Positions 7,478-15,113 of a stretch of 20,614 bases of DNA are shown in pieces; the stretch's first letter is position 1; each line of letters starts with the position of its first letter. The stretch comes from an uncultured Alphaproteobacteria bacterium (lineage in GTDB: Bacteria; Pseudomonadota; Alphaproteobacteria; Rhizobiales; Ancalomicrobiaceae), in assembly GCA_937892955.1 (NCBI GenBank), contig CALBKH010000079.1, positions 1-20,614 on the forward strand. Reading direction: 5' to 3'. A program made the position numbers and the translations under genes. Under the pieces are notes generated by a model. It saw only the letters and a list, made by a program, of their open reading frames with translations. It searched no databases and was not told the DNA's origin.

Positions 7478-9483
7478 ATCGCCACCACCACCAGAAGACC
7501 GACGAGCGCGGCGAAGACGAGGGTCAGGTAGCTGCGGATCGACAGGAACTGCAGCGTGTTGAGCCGTTCGCCGAGGCGGGAGACGCGGCCGGCGATCGGC
7601 GCATAGAGGATCTCCCAGGAGAGATCGTGCTTCACCACCTTCAGTTCGGCCGGGGCGGGATCGCCGGGCGGCGGCATCCGCCGCTCGATGTGCGAGCGGA
7701 AGGCGACGGGGCCGAAGACGCGACGGATCGGCATGGCGAAACTGTCGGCAGCGTACTGGGTCATCGGGCTGGCATCGGGGAAGCCGCAGTCCCAGGCCGG
7801 AGCGCGGCGCAGGGTGCGCGAGGCGAAGCGATGGATCGCCCAGGCGGCGATCGCCGACGACGACAGGATGAAGACGAAGACGAGCATGCCCGAATAGGAC
7901 GAGCGGCTCTCCGACACCGGCACGATCGACAGCGAGGGGAAGAGCGGCTGCGGCGGCATGTCGTGACCGACGACGAGCACGGCGACGCTCGACAGGGCGT
8001 CGATGACCAGCCCCGGCACGATGCCGGCGAGGAGGCAGAGGGCGAGGAGGAGACCCATGGCGACGCGCGAGAAACCGTCGACCTCGCCGGCCTTCGCCGC
8101 CGCCGGGCTGCGCGGCCGACCGAGGAAGGCGACGCCGTAGGCGCGCACGAAACAGGCGCCGGCCAGGGCGGCGGAGAAGGCGAGCGCCGCGCCGACCGCC
8201 GGCACCATGAACTTCAGCGCCCATTGCGGCAGGTCGGGCGAGAGCAGGATCGCCTGGAACAGCATCCACTCGGAGACGAAGCCGTTGAGCGGCGGCAGCG
8301 CCGAGATCGCCATGGCGCCGCCGAGCATCATGACCGCGGTCACCGGCAGGCGATGGATCAGGCCGCCGAGCTTCTCGATGTCGCGTTCGCCGGTGGCGCC
8401 GAGGACGGCGCCGGCGCCGAAGAACATCAGACCCTTGAACAGCGAATGGTTGAGCGCATGGAAGAGCGCCGCGGTGACCGCCAGTGCCGCCGGCCCGGCC
8501 ATCTCGTTGGTGCGGAAGGCGAGCGCCAGACCGAGACCGATGAAGACGATGCCGATGTTCTCCACCGTCGAATAGGCGAGCAGGCGCTTCAGATCGCGTT
8601 CGAGGATGGCGTGGAGCACGCCGAGGACGGCGGTGAGCGCGCCCAGCGCCATGACCAGCGCCCCCCACCACCACGCCGGATCACCGACCAGATCGAAGAC
8701 GATGCGGACGAAACCGTAGACCGCCACCTTGGTCATGACGCCGCTCATCAGCGCCGAGACGTGGGAGGGGGCGGCGGGATGGGCGAGCGGCAGCCAGACG
8801 TGGAGCGGCACCAGACCGGCCTTCGAGCCGGCGCCGAGGAGGGCGAGAACGAGCACCAGTCCGGGCAGCCATTCGGCATGGACGCGGTGGCGCATCTCGG
8901 CGAAGCCGTAGACGCCGTCCGCTCCCGCCATCAGGCCGAAGGCGAGGAGCAGCATCAGCGTGCCGAAACTCGCCATCACCAGATAGACGTAGCCGGCGCG
9001 GCGGTTCTCCGGCTCGTGGTGATGGGCCATGACCAACGCCCAGGAGGCGAGCGACATGAACTCCCAGGAGACCAGGAAGGAGAAGGCGTCGGCGGCGAGG
9101 ATCACCAGGTTCATGCCGGCGAGGAAGGCCGGATAGAAGGGCAGGACGCGCTCGGGATGCTCCTCGTGGGCGCCGTAGCCGAGGGCATAGAGGCTCGCGG
9201 CGGCAGCGCCGAGGTCGATGACCAGGAGGAAGAAGGCGGAGAGCGGGTCGATGCGGAAATGGGCGCCGACCCAGGGCAGGCCGAGCGGCAACACGACCTC
9301 GCCGGAGATGTCGGTGCCGCCGAGGAGTGCCGCCACCGCGGTGGCGAAGAGAACGAGAGCGACGACGGCGGCGACGCCGTAGACGACCGGCGTCGCGGCG
9401 GCCGAGCGGCGCAGCAGGATCGGCGTGGCGAGCGCCACCACGATCAGGACCGCCACGCTCCACAGAGCGACCGACACCGGCAT
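7468..9483 (-). CDS. hyfB: Hydrogenase-4 subunit B-like, NuoL-type antiporter subunit
   Basis: This is the first gene of the operon. The protein has 671 residues, the usual HyfB length. It is a polytopic NuoL/MrpA-like protein with the membrane-embedded charges needed for ion translocation: E141 in SWEFMSLASWALV, K221 in GSKAGLVPLHVWLP and K252 in SGVMTKVAVYG. RDLKRLLAYSTVENIG is also present. The later half carries further hydrophobic helices and an extended C-terminal region. The start at 9483 follows GAGGGAGAA with suitable spacing. No second HyfD-type antiporter gene is present, so the membrane arm would have two antiporter-like subunits (HyfB, HyfF). Confidence 0.94.
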   Translation of the reverse strand: MPVSVALWSVAVLIVVALATPILLRRSAAATPVVYGVAAVVALVLFATAVAALLGGTDISGEVVLPLGLPWVGAHFRIDPLSAFFLLVIDLGAAAASLYALGYGAHEEHPERVLPFYPAFLAGMNLVILAADAFSFLVSWEFMSLASWALVMAHHHEPENRRAGYVYLVMASFGTLMLLLAFGLMAGADGVYGFAEMRHRVHAEWLPGLVLVLALLGAGSKAGLVPLHVWLPLAHPAAPSHVSALMSGVMTKVAVYGFVRIVFDLVGDPAWWWGALVMALGALTAVLGVLHAILERDLKRLLAYSTVENIGIVFIGLGLALAFRTNEMAGPAALAVTAALFHALNHSLFKGLMFFGAGAVLGATGERDIEKLGGLIHRLPVTAVMMLGGAMAISALPPLNGFVSEWMLFQAILLSPDLPQWALKFMVPAVGAALAFSAALAGACFVRAYGVAFLGRPRSPAAAKAGEVDGFSRVAMGLLLALCLLAGIVPGLVIDALSSVAVLVVGHDMPPQPLFPSLSIVPVSESRSSYSGMLVFVFILSSSAIAAWAIHRFASRTLRRAPAWDCGFPDASPMTQYAADSFAMPIRRVFGPVAFRSHIERRMPPPGDPAPAELKVVKHDLSWEILYAPIAGRVSRLGERLNTLQFLSIRSYLTLVFAALVGLLVVVAIWA

Positions 9484-9723
9484 CGAATTCTCCCTCGCCG
9501 CGCCACGACGACTTCGGCCGGCGGCGCAGCGTCGGTCGGTTCGTCGATGTCGTCGATGTGCGGTCGACCGACCGTCGACACGTGGCGACGGTCATCCGGA
9601 TCGCGGATCCGACGCGGGTCGGACGATCCGGGGTCGGCGATGTCTCACACCGGCGTTTCCCTTCGAAAACGGAACACCTCCACCCCCGCGGATGGCGGCG
9701 GCGTCTCCCGTTTCCGGATTCCT

Positions 9724-9750
9724 CGGGTGACCCGCGTCGCGGGACACCCG
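9724..9750. other. Hairpin in the hyf upstream spacer
   Basis: Twelve-base arms (9724-9735 and 9739-9750) pair with a single A/A mismatch around a GTC loop. No T run follows on either strand. It could be a terminator remnant, a processing site or an operator; nothing in the sequence decides. Confidence 0.35.
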
Positions 9751-9862
9751 GTCGATCTTCGTGATTCTTCTTCGGCGCGCCGATGATAGAGCGAGCCAAG
9801 CGGCGGAGTCATCTCGGCTTTTCGGATACCGAGCGGGAATTTTCGGGCATTCTGCGAGAAGA

Positions 9863-9896
9863 TCCGGCAGTCGCGACGCGCGGTCGCCTCGCCGGA
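9863..9896 (-). terminator. Nested hairpin after the PEBP gene
   Basis: An outer TCCGGC/GCCGGA pair (9863-9868 and 9891-9896) encloses an inner GCGAC/GTCGC pair (9873-9877 and 9883-9887). It begins 32 bases after the PEBP stop on the minus strand, and TCTTCTC follows. This is a reasonable weak terminator. Confidence 0.4.
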
Positions 9897-9927
9897 CGGG
9901 CGAAGCGACCGGACCGAGGCGTGCCGC

Positions 9928-10413
9928 TCAGGCGCCGAAGGTGGCGGTGAGGGAAGCCTGCGCCAGCCGATTGGCGTTGATCATGAAGCCGACGAGGGCG
10001 CCCGAGGCGTGCTCGTCGACCCCGAGATCGGCCGCCGAGACGGCGTGGACGGTGAAGATGTAGCGATGCACCTCACCACGCGGCGGCGCGGCGCCACCGA
10101 AATGGGAGAACCCGAAATCGGTGCGCGACTGGACCGCTCCGGCCGGCAGCCCGCCCTTGCCGGAGCCGGCGCCGGTCGGCAGTTCGTGGACGGAAGCCGG
10201 GATCCCCGAGACGATCCAGTGCCACCAGCCCGAGCCGGTCGGCGCGTCGGGATCGTAGCAGGTGACGGCGAAGCCGGCGGTGCCGGGCGGCTCACCCTCC
10301 CAGGCGAGATGCGGCGACAGGTTGCCGCCGGAATAACCCATACCGTGGAAGACCTGGGAGTCCGGCAGCGTGCCGCCGTCGACGAGATCGTTGCTCCACA
10401 CTCTGAAGGTCAT
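9928..10413 (-). CDS. YbhB/YbcL-type phosphatidylethanolamine-binding protein (PEBP) family
   Basis: This 161-residue soluble protein is of the Raf-kinase-inhibitor / PEBP fold. The ligand-pocket motif YDPDAPTGSGWWHWIVSGIP (starting near residue 49) and the later GxxHRYIFTVHAV strand are clear and typical of bacterial YbhB/YbcL proteins. It begins directly with MTFRVWSND and has no signal peptide, so it should be cytoplasmic. The molecular role of bacterial members is not settled. The start at 10413 is chosen because GGGAGGA lies at the right distance. The upstream in-frame ATG at 10551 would add an arginine-rich segment that looks non-coding. It is transcribed away from the HIT gene. Confidence 0.88.
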   Translation of the reverse strand: MTFRVWSNDLVDGGTLPDSQVFHGMGYSGGNLSPHLAWEGEPPGTAGFAVTCYDPDAPTGSGWWHWIVSGIPASVHELPTGAGSGKGGLPAGAVQSRTDFGFSHFGGAAPPRGEVHRYIFTVHAVSAADLGVDEHASGALVGFMINANRLAQASLTATFGA

Positions 10414-10621
10414 GACGTCCTCCCGTTCGATCGTGGACAGGCCCCATCCTCTCCCCTTCGCGGCGGCGCGCAACCGTTCGCCGCGTCGGATCGACGATTT
10501 TTTCCGAACCGCCCGCACGACGACGCCGGGCGGCCGTCGCACCATCGTCACGGGAGGCGATGATCACGGGCGACGAACGTGCTCTACTGAGTGGTGACGA
10601 GACCCCGATCGCGAGACGCCG

Positions 10622-11035
10622 ATGACCGCCTTCCAACTCGACCCCCGCCTCGCCGCCGACACCGAACCGCTCCTCGATCTGCCGCTCTCTTCGCTCCTGC
10701 TGATGCGGGACGGCAACTATCCGTGGCTGATCCTGGTGCCGCGGCGCGCCGGGGCGGTGGAGATCCTCGATCTTCCCGCCGCCGACCGGGCGCAGCTGTG
10801 GGCCGAGATCGAGCGCGTGGCGGAGGCGCTGCGCGCCGAGACCGGCGCCGACAAGCTCAACGTCGCCGCCCTCGGCAACGTCGTCGCCCAGCTCCACGTC
10901 CATGTGATCGCCCGGTTCCGGACCGACGCCGCCTGGCCGGCGCCGGTGTGGGGCAAGGTGCCGGCGATCCCGCTCGATGCGGCGCGCACCGCCGCTCTCG
11001 TCACCGGATTGAAGGCCCGCCTCGGCGCCGTCTGA
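10622..11035 (+). CDS. HIT-family (histidine triad) nucleotide-binding hydrolase
   Basis: This 137-residue protein has the HIT fold. The active-site strand reads QLHVHVIARF (90-99), so the triad is Q90-H92-H94: the usual first histidine is glutamine, while the central histidine position (nucleophile) is kept. A WPAPVWG block follows. HIT proteins hydrolyse nucleoside phosphoramidates, dinucleoside polyphosphates or similar substrates; the exact substrate cannot be read here. nudC follows after 28 bases on the same strand, so the two may be co-transcribed. The ribosome site before the ATG is not obvious. Confidence 0.85.
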   Translation: MTAFQLDPRLAADTEPLLDLPLSSLLLMRDGNYPWLILVPRRAGAVEILDLPAADRAQLWAEIERVAEALRAETGADKLNVAALGNVVAQLHVHVIARFRTDAAWPAPVWGKVPAIPLDAARTAALVTGLKARLGAV

Positions 11036-11063
11036 GACGACCGAAGGCCGAGGAGGCCCGCTC

Positions 11064-12023
11064 TTGTCGACATTCGAGGCCGACGAACCATCCGTCGCTT
11101 TCCGTTTCGCCCGCAACGGGCTCGATCGCCGCGCCGACCTGCGCGACGATCGAGCGGCGATGGACCGGCTCCTCGCGGCGGCGGCGGCGCGCTTCCTGGT
11201 GGTCGCCGGCGACCGCCCGCTGGTGCGGCGAGATCCGACGCCGACCGCCTTCCACGACCGCGCCACGGCCGCCGGCCTCGGAGCGCGGTTCGACCGGGCC
11301 GTCTTCCTCGGCCTCGCCGCGTCGGACGACGGCGGGGACAGGCCGTGGTTCGCGCTGCGCAGCGACCTCGACGAGACGGAGATTTCCGGCCTCGGCGGGA
11401 TCGAGGCGGCCGATCTCAGAACTCTGGCGATCACCGGGACGCTCGCGGCGGAGGAATACGGCGCGATCGCGCAAGGCCGCGCCTGCCTCCACTGGCACGC
11501 GACCCATCGCTTCTGCGCCCGCTGCGGCGCGCCGAGCGAGATGGCGTCGGCGGGGTGGAAGCGAGTGTGCCCGAGCTGCGGAGCGGAACATTTCCCGCGC
11601 ACCGATCCGGTGGTGATCATGCTGGTGAGCGACGGCGAGCGCTGCCTCCTCGGCCGCCAGTCGCGGTTTCCGCCCGGCATGTGGTCGTGTCTGGCCGGTT
11701 TCATGGAGCCGGGAGAGACGATCGAGGCCGCGGTCAGGCGCGAGACGTTCGAGGAAGCCGGGATCTGCGTCGGACGGGTGAGCTATTTCGCCAGCGAGCC
11801 CTGGCCCTTCCCGGCGTCGCTGATGATCGGAGCGATCGGCCGCGCCGCCAGCGTCGAGATCCGGCGCGACGAGAACGAACTCGAAGACTGCCGCTGGTTC
11901 AGCCGCGAGGAGGCGGCGCGATTGCTCGCCGGCGATCACCCCGACGGGCTCTTCGCCCCGCCGCCGATCGCCATCGCCCACCATCTCCTCGTCGCTTTCG
12001 TCGCCGGCGGCGCCGCAAAGTAA
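11064..12023 (+). CDS. nudC: NADH pyrophosphatase / Nudix hydrolase NudC
   Basis: This 319-residue Nudix hydrolase cleaves NAD(H) to NMN(H) and AMP; family members also remove NAD caps from RNA. Its parts are an N-terminal NUDIX-like domain (~1-140), a zinc ribbon with C151, C154, C169 and C172, the Nudix box beginning GFMEPGE (212-218) and continuing RRETFEEAG (225-233), and the NudC signature SEPWPFPAS (244-252). E. coli NudC has SQPWPFP, so Q is replaced by E here. Translation starts at TTG (11064), supported by AGGAGG seven bases upstream. It lies 28 bases downstream of the HIT gene. Confidence 0.94.
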   Translation: MSTFEADEPSVAFRFARNGLDRRADLRDDRAAMDRLLAAAAARFLVVAGDRPLVRRDPTPTAFHDRATAAGLGARFDRAVFLGLAASDDGGDRPWFALRSDLDETEISGLGGIEAADLRTLAITGTLAAEEYGAIAQGRACLHWHATHRFCARCGAPSEMASAGWKRVCPSCGAEHFPRTDPVVIMLVSDGERCLLGRQSRFPPGMWSCLAGFMEPGETIEAAVRRETFEEAGICVGRVSYFASEPWPFPASLMIGAIGRAASVEIRRDENELEDCRWFSREEAARLLAGDHPDGLFAPPPIAIAHHLLVAFVAGGAAK

Positions 12024-12171
12024 ACTCCGCGTCAACCAAGTCGGCCGATCGTCGGCGCGTCTCAGAACACTTCCAGAAACGGAAAGACCTCCTTAAATCT
12101 CGCAATCTATCCTCCGCTTTCGGGTTCGCAGAAGACGTCACGGACTCCGGTCTTCGCGCGGAGAGCGTTCG

Positions 12172-13930
12172 ATGATGAAATTCTTGAAGCGTGGAGGCAC
12201 GAGACCGGCTTCTCGACCGGGGTCGAAGGTCGAGAAGGCCGTCCTCGCGGCGATCTTCGCGGTGCTGTTCACCGCCGACCTTCAGTGGGGCATCCTCAGG
12301 CATTTCGTCGAGATGATCCAGGCGATGCAGTCGGCCTACGGGTCGGTGGCGCTCTCCGGTGGGTTCGCGCTGTGGGTCGGCGGCTTCGCCTATGCGGCGC
12401 GGCGGCGCGCCGAGCTGTCGGAGGCCAAGAAGGCGCGAGCGGCGGCGGAAGAAGCGGCTGAGACGCTGGGCGTGCTCGACGGTCTCACCGGTCTTCCCAA
12501 TCGCCAGGGACTGAAGGCGGAACTGTCGCGTCGCGTCGCCACGATGACGCCCGAAGGCGCCGGCGGCACCATCTTCGCGTTCGACGTCGATCGCTTCAAG
12601 ATGCTCAACGACGTCCGCGGCAACGTCGTCGGCGATCAGGTGCTGGTCGAGATCTCCGATCGTCTGGCCATGGCGGTCGAAGACGGTGATTTCGTCGCCC
12701 GTGTCGGCGCCGACGAATTCCACGTGCTGTCGACCATCGACGATCCCGACAGCGCCAAGATCTTCGCCGAGAAGCTGCAGAACCAGATCGGCCGGCCGAT
12801 CCACAACGGCCCGGCGCCGTTGCAGGTCCATGCCAGCGTCGCTTTCGCTCGTTTCGGCGGCGAGGACGACGCCACCGATCCGACCTCGATCGTGCGGCGC
12901 GTCGACATCGCGCTGCAATACGCCAAGGCGGACGGCGGCAGCGGTCTGTCGAGTTTCGAAGACGACATGGAGATGTCGATCCGCGAACGCGCTCAGCTCG
13001 AGCGCGACCTCGAGGTGGCGATCGCCACCGGTCAGATCCAAGCCGCACTTCCAGCCGGTCATCGACCTTCAGTCGAACTCCATCTCCGGCTTCGAAGTGT
13101 TGGCGCGCTGGGATCATCCCGAGCGCGGCCTGATCTCGCCGTCGGTGTTCATCCCGATCGCCGAAGAGATGGGCAAGCTCGGCGAACTGACCAAGGTCAT
13201 CCTGCGACGGGCCTGCGGCGCGGCGCGCGACTGGCCGGCGAACATCAAGCTCGCGGTCAACATCTCGCCGATCGACTTCAAGAACCCGTGGCTCGCTCAG
13301 GAGATCCTCCAGACGCTGACCGAGGTCGGTTTCCCGCCCCAGCGCCTCGAGCTCGAGATCACCGAGAACGCGCTCGTCGTCGACCACGAGCAGGCGATGA
13401 AGACCATCACCTCGCTGAAGAACCAGGGCATCTCGATCGCCCTCGACGATTTCGGCACCGGCTATTCGTCGCTGCACCACCTGCGCGTCCTGCCCTTCGA
13501 CAAGATCAAGATCGATCAGTCCTTCGTGAAGACCATGCGCGACAACGCCGACAGCCGAATGATCGTCAAGGCGATCATCGGCCTCTCCGGCTCGCTCGGT
13601 CTGCCGACCACGGCGGAGGGCATCGAGACCAACAACAACGCCGACATCCTGCGCGATCTCGGCTGCACCCTCGGCCAGGGCTTCCTGTTCTCCAAGGCGG
13701 TGCCGTCGAAGGAGGTGCCGCAGCTCCTCGATGCGCTGGCCGAGCAGGCGGTCCATCCGGAGAACCGGCCGGACGTCGAAGGCGTCGCGGAATCCGAGCT
13801 CCTGGTGCCGCACCCGACCGCCGCGGTCGCGGCGGAGCCGGCCGTGACCGCCGAGCCGAACGCCGACGCTGCCGAACCGGCTGCGGAGGACGGCGAGGAC
13901 GTACTGGAAGCGGCGCGCCGCATCGCCTGA
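12172..13930 (+). pseudogene. Membrane GGDEF-EAL cyclic-di-GMP protein, frameshifted
   Basis: One gene is split over two frames. The first frame runs from ATG 12172 to codon 290. It has two membrane helices (~23-38, ~57-76), a short coiled linker (~78-100) and a GGDEF domain (~101-265) with FDVDRFKMLND and the signature GADEF (179-183). The second frame, one base on, carries a complete EAL domain: PHFQPVIDL, FEVLARWDHP, EITEN, DDFGTGYSS, KIDQSFV, AEGIE. It then has an alanine/proline/glutamate-rich tail to the stop at 13930. Dropping one A at 13040/13041 joins them as GQIQPHFQPV and gives 585 residues. The EAL residues look intact, so the restored protein would probably degrade cyclic-di-GMP. 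GADEF suggests weak or no synthase activity, and no I-site RxxD is seen. Without the repair, the first frame runs on as junk to 14124. This is either a recent mutation or a sequence error. The start has GGAGAG upstream. Confidence 0.85.
13039..13042 (+). other. Apparent +1 frameshift site between GGDEF and EAL domains
   Basis: The read is ATC CAA GCC GCA CTT. Removing one A gives ATC CAG CCG CAC TTC, i.e. IQPHF, the normal entry to an EAL domain. No slippery run or downstream structure typical of programmed shifting was noticed, and the local run is only two A. Confidence 0.8.
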
Positions 13931-13953
13931 TCCGACCGGCCGAAGAACGCTCC

Positions 13954-13991
13954 GACCGCCGCCGCGACGCCCCGCGACGGCGGTCGCGGCG
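13954..13991 (+). terminator. GC-rich hairpin after the GGDEF-EAL gene
   Basis: Two alternative stems overlap. Arms 13954-13965 and 13974-13985 pair at 11 of 12 positions. Arms 13960-13968 and 13983-13991 pair perfectly (CGCCGCGAC/GTCGCGGCG) and are followed by TTTCCC. The stem starts 24 bases after the stop at 13930, which fits a terminator. Confidence 0.5.
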
Positions 13992-14009
13992 TTTCCCGGC
14001 TGGTCTTAC

Positions 14010-14109
14010 GGGATCCTGCGGATCGTCATGCGATGCCGGATCCCACTCGTCGAAAAGCCCTTGTTCAGACGGGCTTTTCGACGAACGGAATACGAAATCC
14101 GGATTTCGT
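14010..14109. repeat. String of palindromes between convergent genes
   Basis: Three inverted repeats occur in a row. GGGATCC (14010-14016) pairs with GGATCCC (14038-14044). TCGTCGAAAAGCCC (14047-14060) pairs with 14071-14084: 14-bp arms, 10-base loop. ACGAAATCCGGATTTCGT (14092-14109) is a perfect 18-bp palindrome ending just before the aminotransferase stop. The last one shares the ACGAAATYCGGA core with the repeat at 2317-2348. The middle hairpin ends in GGGCTTTTCG and could terminate transcription in either direction. Confidence 0.6.
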
Positions 14110-14110
14110 G

Positions 14111-15034
14111 TCACCCGCCGGTGAACGACGCCGCTTCGGTATCCTTGAGGTCGGCGTAGAGGCGGGCGAGACGGGTGGTCATCGGCCCCGGCAACGCCGC
14201 CGGCAACACCCGGCCGTCGATGGCGCGGACCGGGGTCAGGCCGCCGAAGGTGCCGGTGACGAAGGCCTCGTCGGCCGACCACACGTCCTTCAGAACGAAA
14301 TTCGCCTCACGCACCGCAATGCCGTTCGCCCGCGCCAGCCGCAGGACGTTGGCGCGGGTGACGCCGTGGAAGCAGTAGTCGCCGGTCGAGGTCCTCAGTT
14401 CCCCGTCCTCGACGAAGAAGAAGTTGGTGGCGTTGCACGACGACACGAAGCCGTGCGGATCGAGCATCAGCGCCTCGTCGGCGCCGGCCTCGATCGCCTG
14501 GAGAAGCGCGGTGATGAGGTTCAGCCGGCTGTGCGAGTTGAGCCGCATGTCGAACATGTCGGCGGGGGTGCAGCGGATCGCCACGGTCGAAAGGTTCAGG
14601 CCGCGGGTGAGGATCTCCGGGCTCGGCTGTTTCCACTCGGCGACGATGACGACCGTCGCCTTGGAGATGGTCTGGCGCGGATCCTGGTTCGGCGTCTTCT
14701 TCAGGCCGCGGGTCACCATCAGGCGGATATGGACGCCGTCGTGCATGTCGTTGGCGGCGAAGGTCTCGCGCAGCGCGGCGACGATCTCGTCGCGGCCGAG
14801 CCCGATGTCGAGAGCGATGGCGCGGGCGCCTTCGAACAGGCGATCGAGATGGGCGTCGAGGAACATCATCGCGCCCTTGTGAAGCCGCAGCCCCTCCCAG
14901 ACGCCGTCGCCGAGGACGAACCCGGCGTCGAAGATCGACACTTTCGCTTCGTCACGCAGCACGAGGTCGCCGTTCAGCCAGACCTTGACGGTGGCGTTGC
15001 GCGGATCGGCGGCGAAGTCCTGACTGCCCTTCAT
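14111..15034 (-). CDS. Class IV aminotransferase-like protein (D-amino acid / branched-chain type) without the catalytic lysine
   Basis: This 307-residue protein has the fold-type IV PLP layout: VWLNGDLV (18-25), DAGFVLGDGVWEGLR (36-50), AGADEALMLDPHGFV (183-197), NATNFFFVEDGEL (201-213) and TGTFGGLTPV (260-269). Family members transfer amino groups on D- or branched-chain amino acids, or act as lyases. The PLP-binding lysine should lie shortly before residue 183. Here that stretch reads NSHSRLNLI, with R170 where related sequences I recall have K, and no lysine occurs anywhere between 135 and 249. The activity is therefore doubtful or unusual. The start at 15034 has GGGAG six bases upstream. 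It follows the class III aminotransferase on the same strand by 79 bases and is likely co-transcribed with it. Confidence 0.88.
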   Translation of the reverse strand: MKGSQDFAADPRNATVKVWLNGDLVLRDEAKVSIFDAGFVLGDGVWEGLRLHKGAMMFLDAHLDRLFEGARAIALDIGLGRDEIVAALRETFAANDMHDGVHIRLMVTRGLKKTPNQDPRQTISKATVVIVAEWKQPSPEILTRGLNLSTVAIRCTPADMFDMRLNSHSRLNLITALLQAIEAGADEALMLDPHGFVSSCNATNFFFVEDGELRTSTGDYCFHGVTRANVLRLARANGIAVREANFVLKDVWSADEAFVTGTFGGLTPVRAIDGRVLPAALPGPMTTRLARLYADLKDTEAASFTGG

Positions 15035-15056
15035 GGGGTACTCCCGAGAAACGACG

Positions 15057-15081
15057 ACGGGGCGAGCATGGCCCGCCCCGT
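15057..15081 (-). other. Hairpin between the two aminotransferase genes
   Basis: Perfect 8-bp arms ACGGGGCG (15057-15064) and CGCCCCGT (15074-15081) enclose a 9-base loop. It sits between the class III stop and the class IV start and lacks a following T run. It could attenuate read-through or protect the upstream message. Confidence 0.4.
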
Positions 15082-15113
15082 GTGCCGAGGGAAGTCTCGA
15101 CGCACGAACACCG

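Larger units (their letters stand above)
9484..9927. other. Non-coding spacer upstream of the hyf operon
   Basis: These 444 bases have no convincing gene; the open frames are arginine/serine-rich shadows. The half near hyfB should hold the operon promoter, but I could not pick a clear -35/-10 or sigma-54 site. Visible items are a tandem 9-mer (CGTCGATGT twice, 9542-9559), a 10-bp palindrome CGGTCGACCG (9561-9570), two hairpins listed separately, and ATACCGAGCGG (9827-9837), which repeats the left edge of the element at 2232-2242. Confidence 0.5.

Noticed and set aside
7478..8674. N-terminal extension of hyfC (716-codon frame)
   Set aside because: The extra part is arginine-rich off-frame translation of hyfB; hyfC proper starts at 7477 with the family N-terminus.
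2357..9483. A functional hydrogen-evolving hydrogenase 4 / formate hydrogenlyase
   Set aside because: The NiFe cysteines are missing, and no hyp, fdhF or ferredoxin-subunit genes are present in the window.
9542..9559. Tandem 9-mer as part of a CRISPR or iteron array
   Set aside because: There are only two copies with no spacers, and no cas or replication gene is nearby.
7627..9786. 719-codon plus-strand frame over hyfB
   Set aside because: The longest frame in the window, but antisense to a well-conserved membrane protein and of shadow-type composition.
13931..14124. C-terminal tail of the first GGDEF frame as real coding sequence
   Set aside because: After codon 290 that frame turns arginine-rich, while the neighbouring frame carries a perfect EAL domain; the tail also crosses terminator hairpins.
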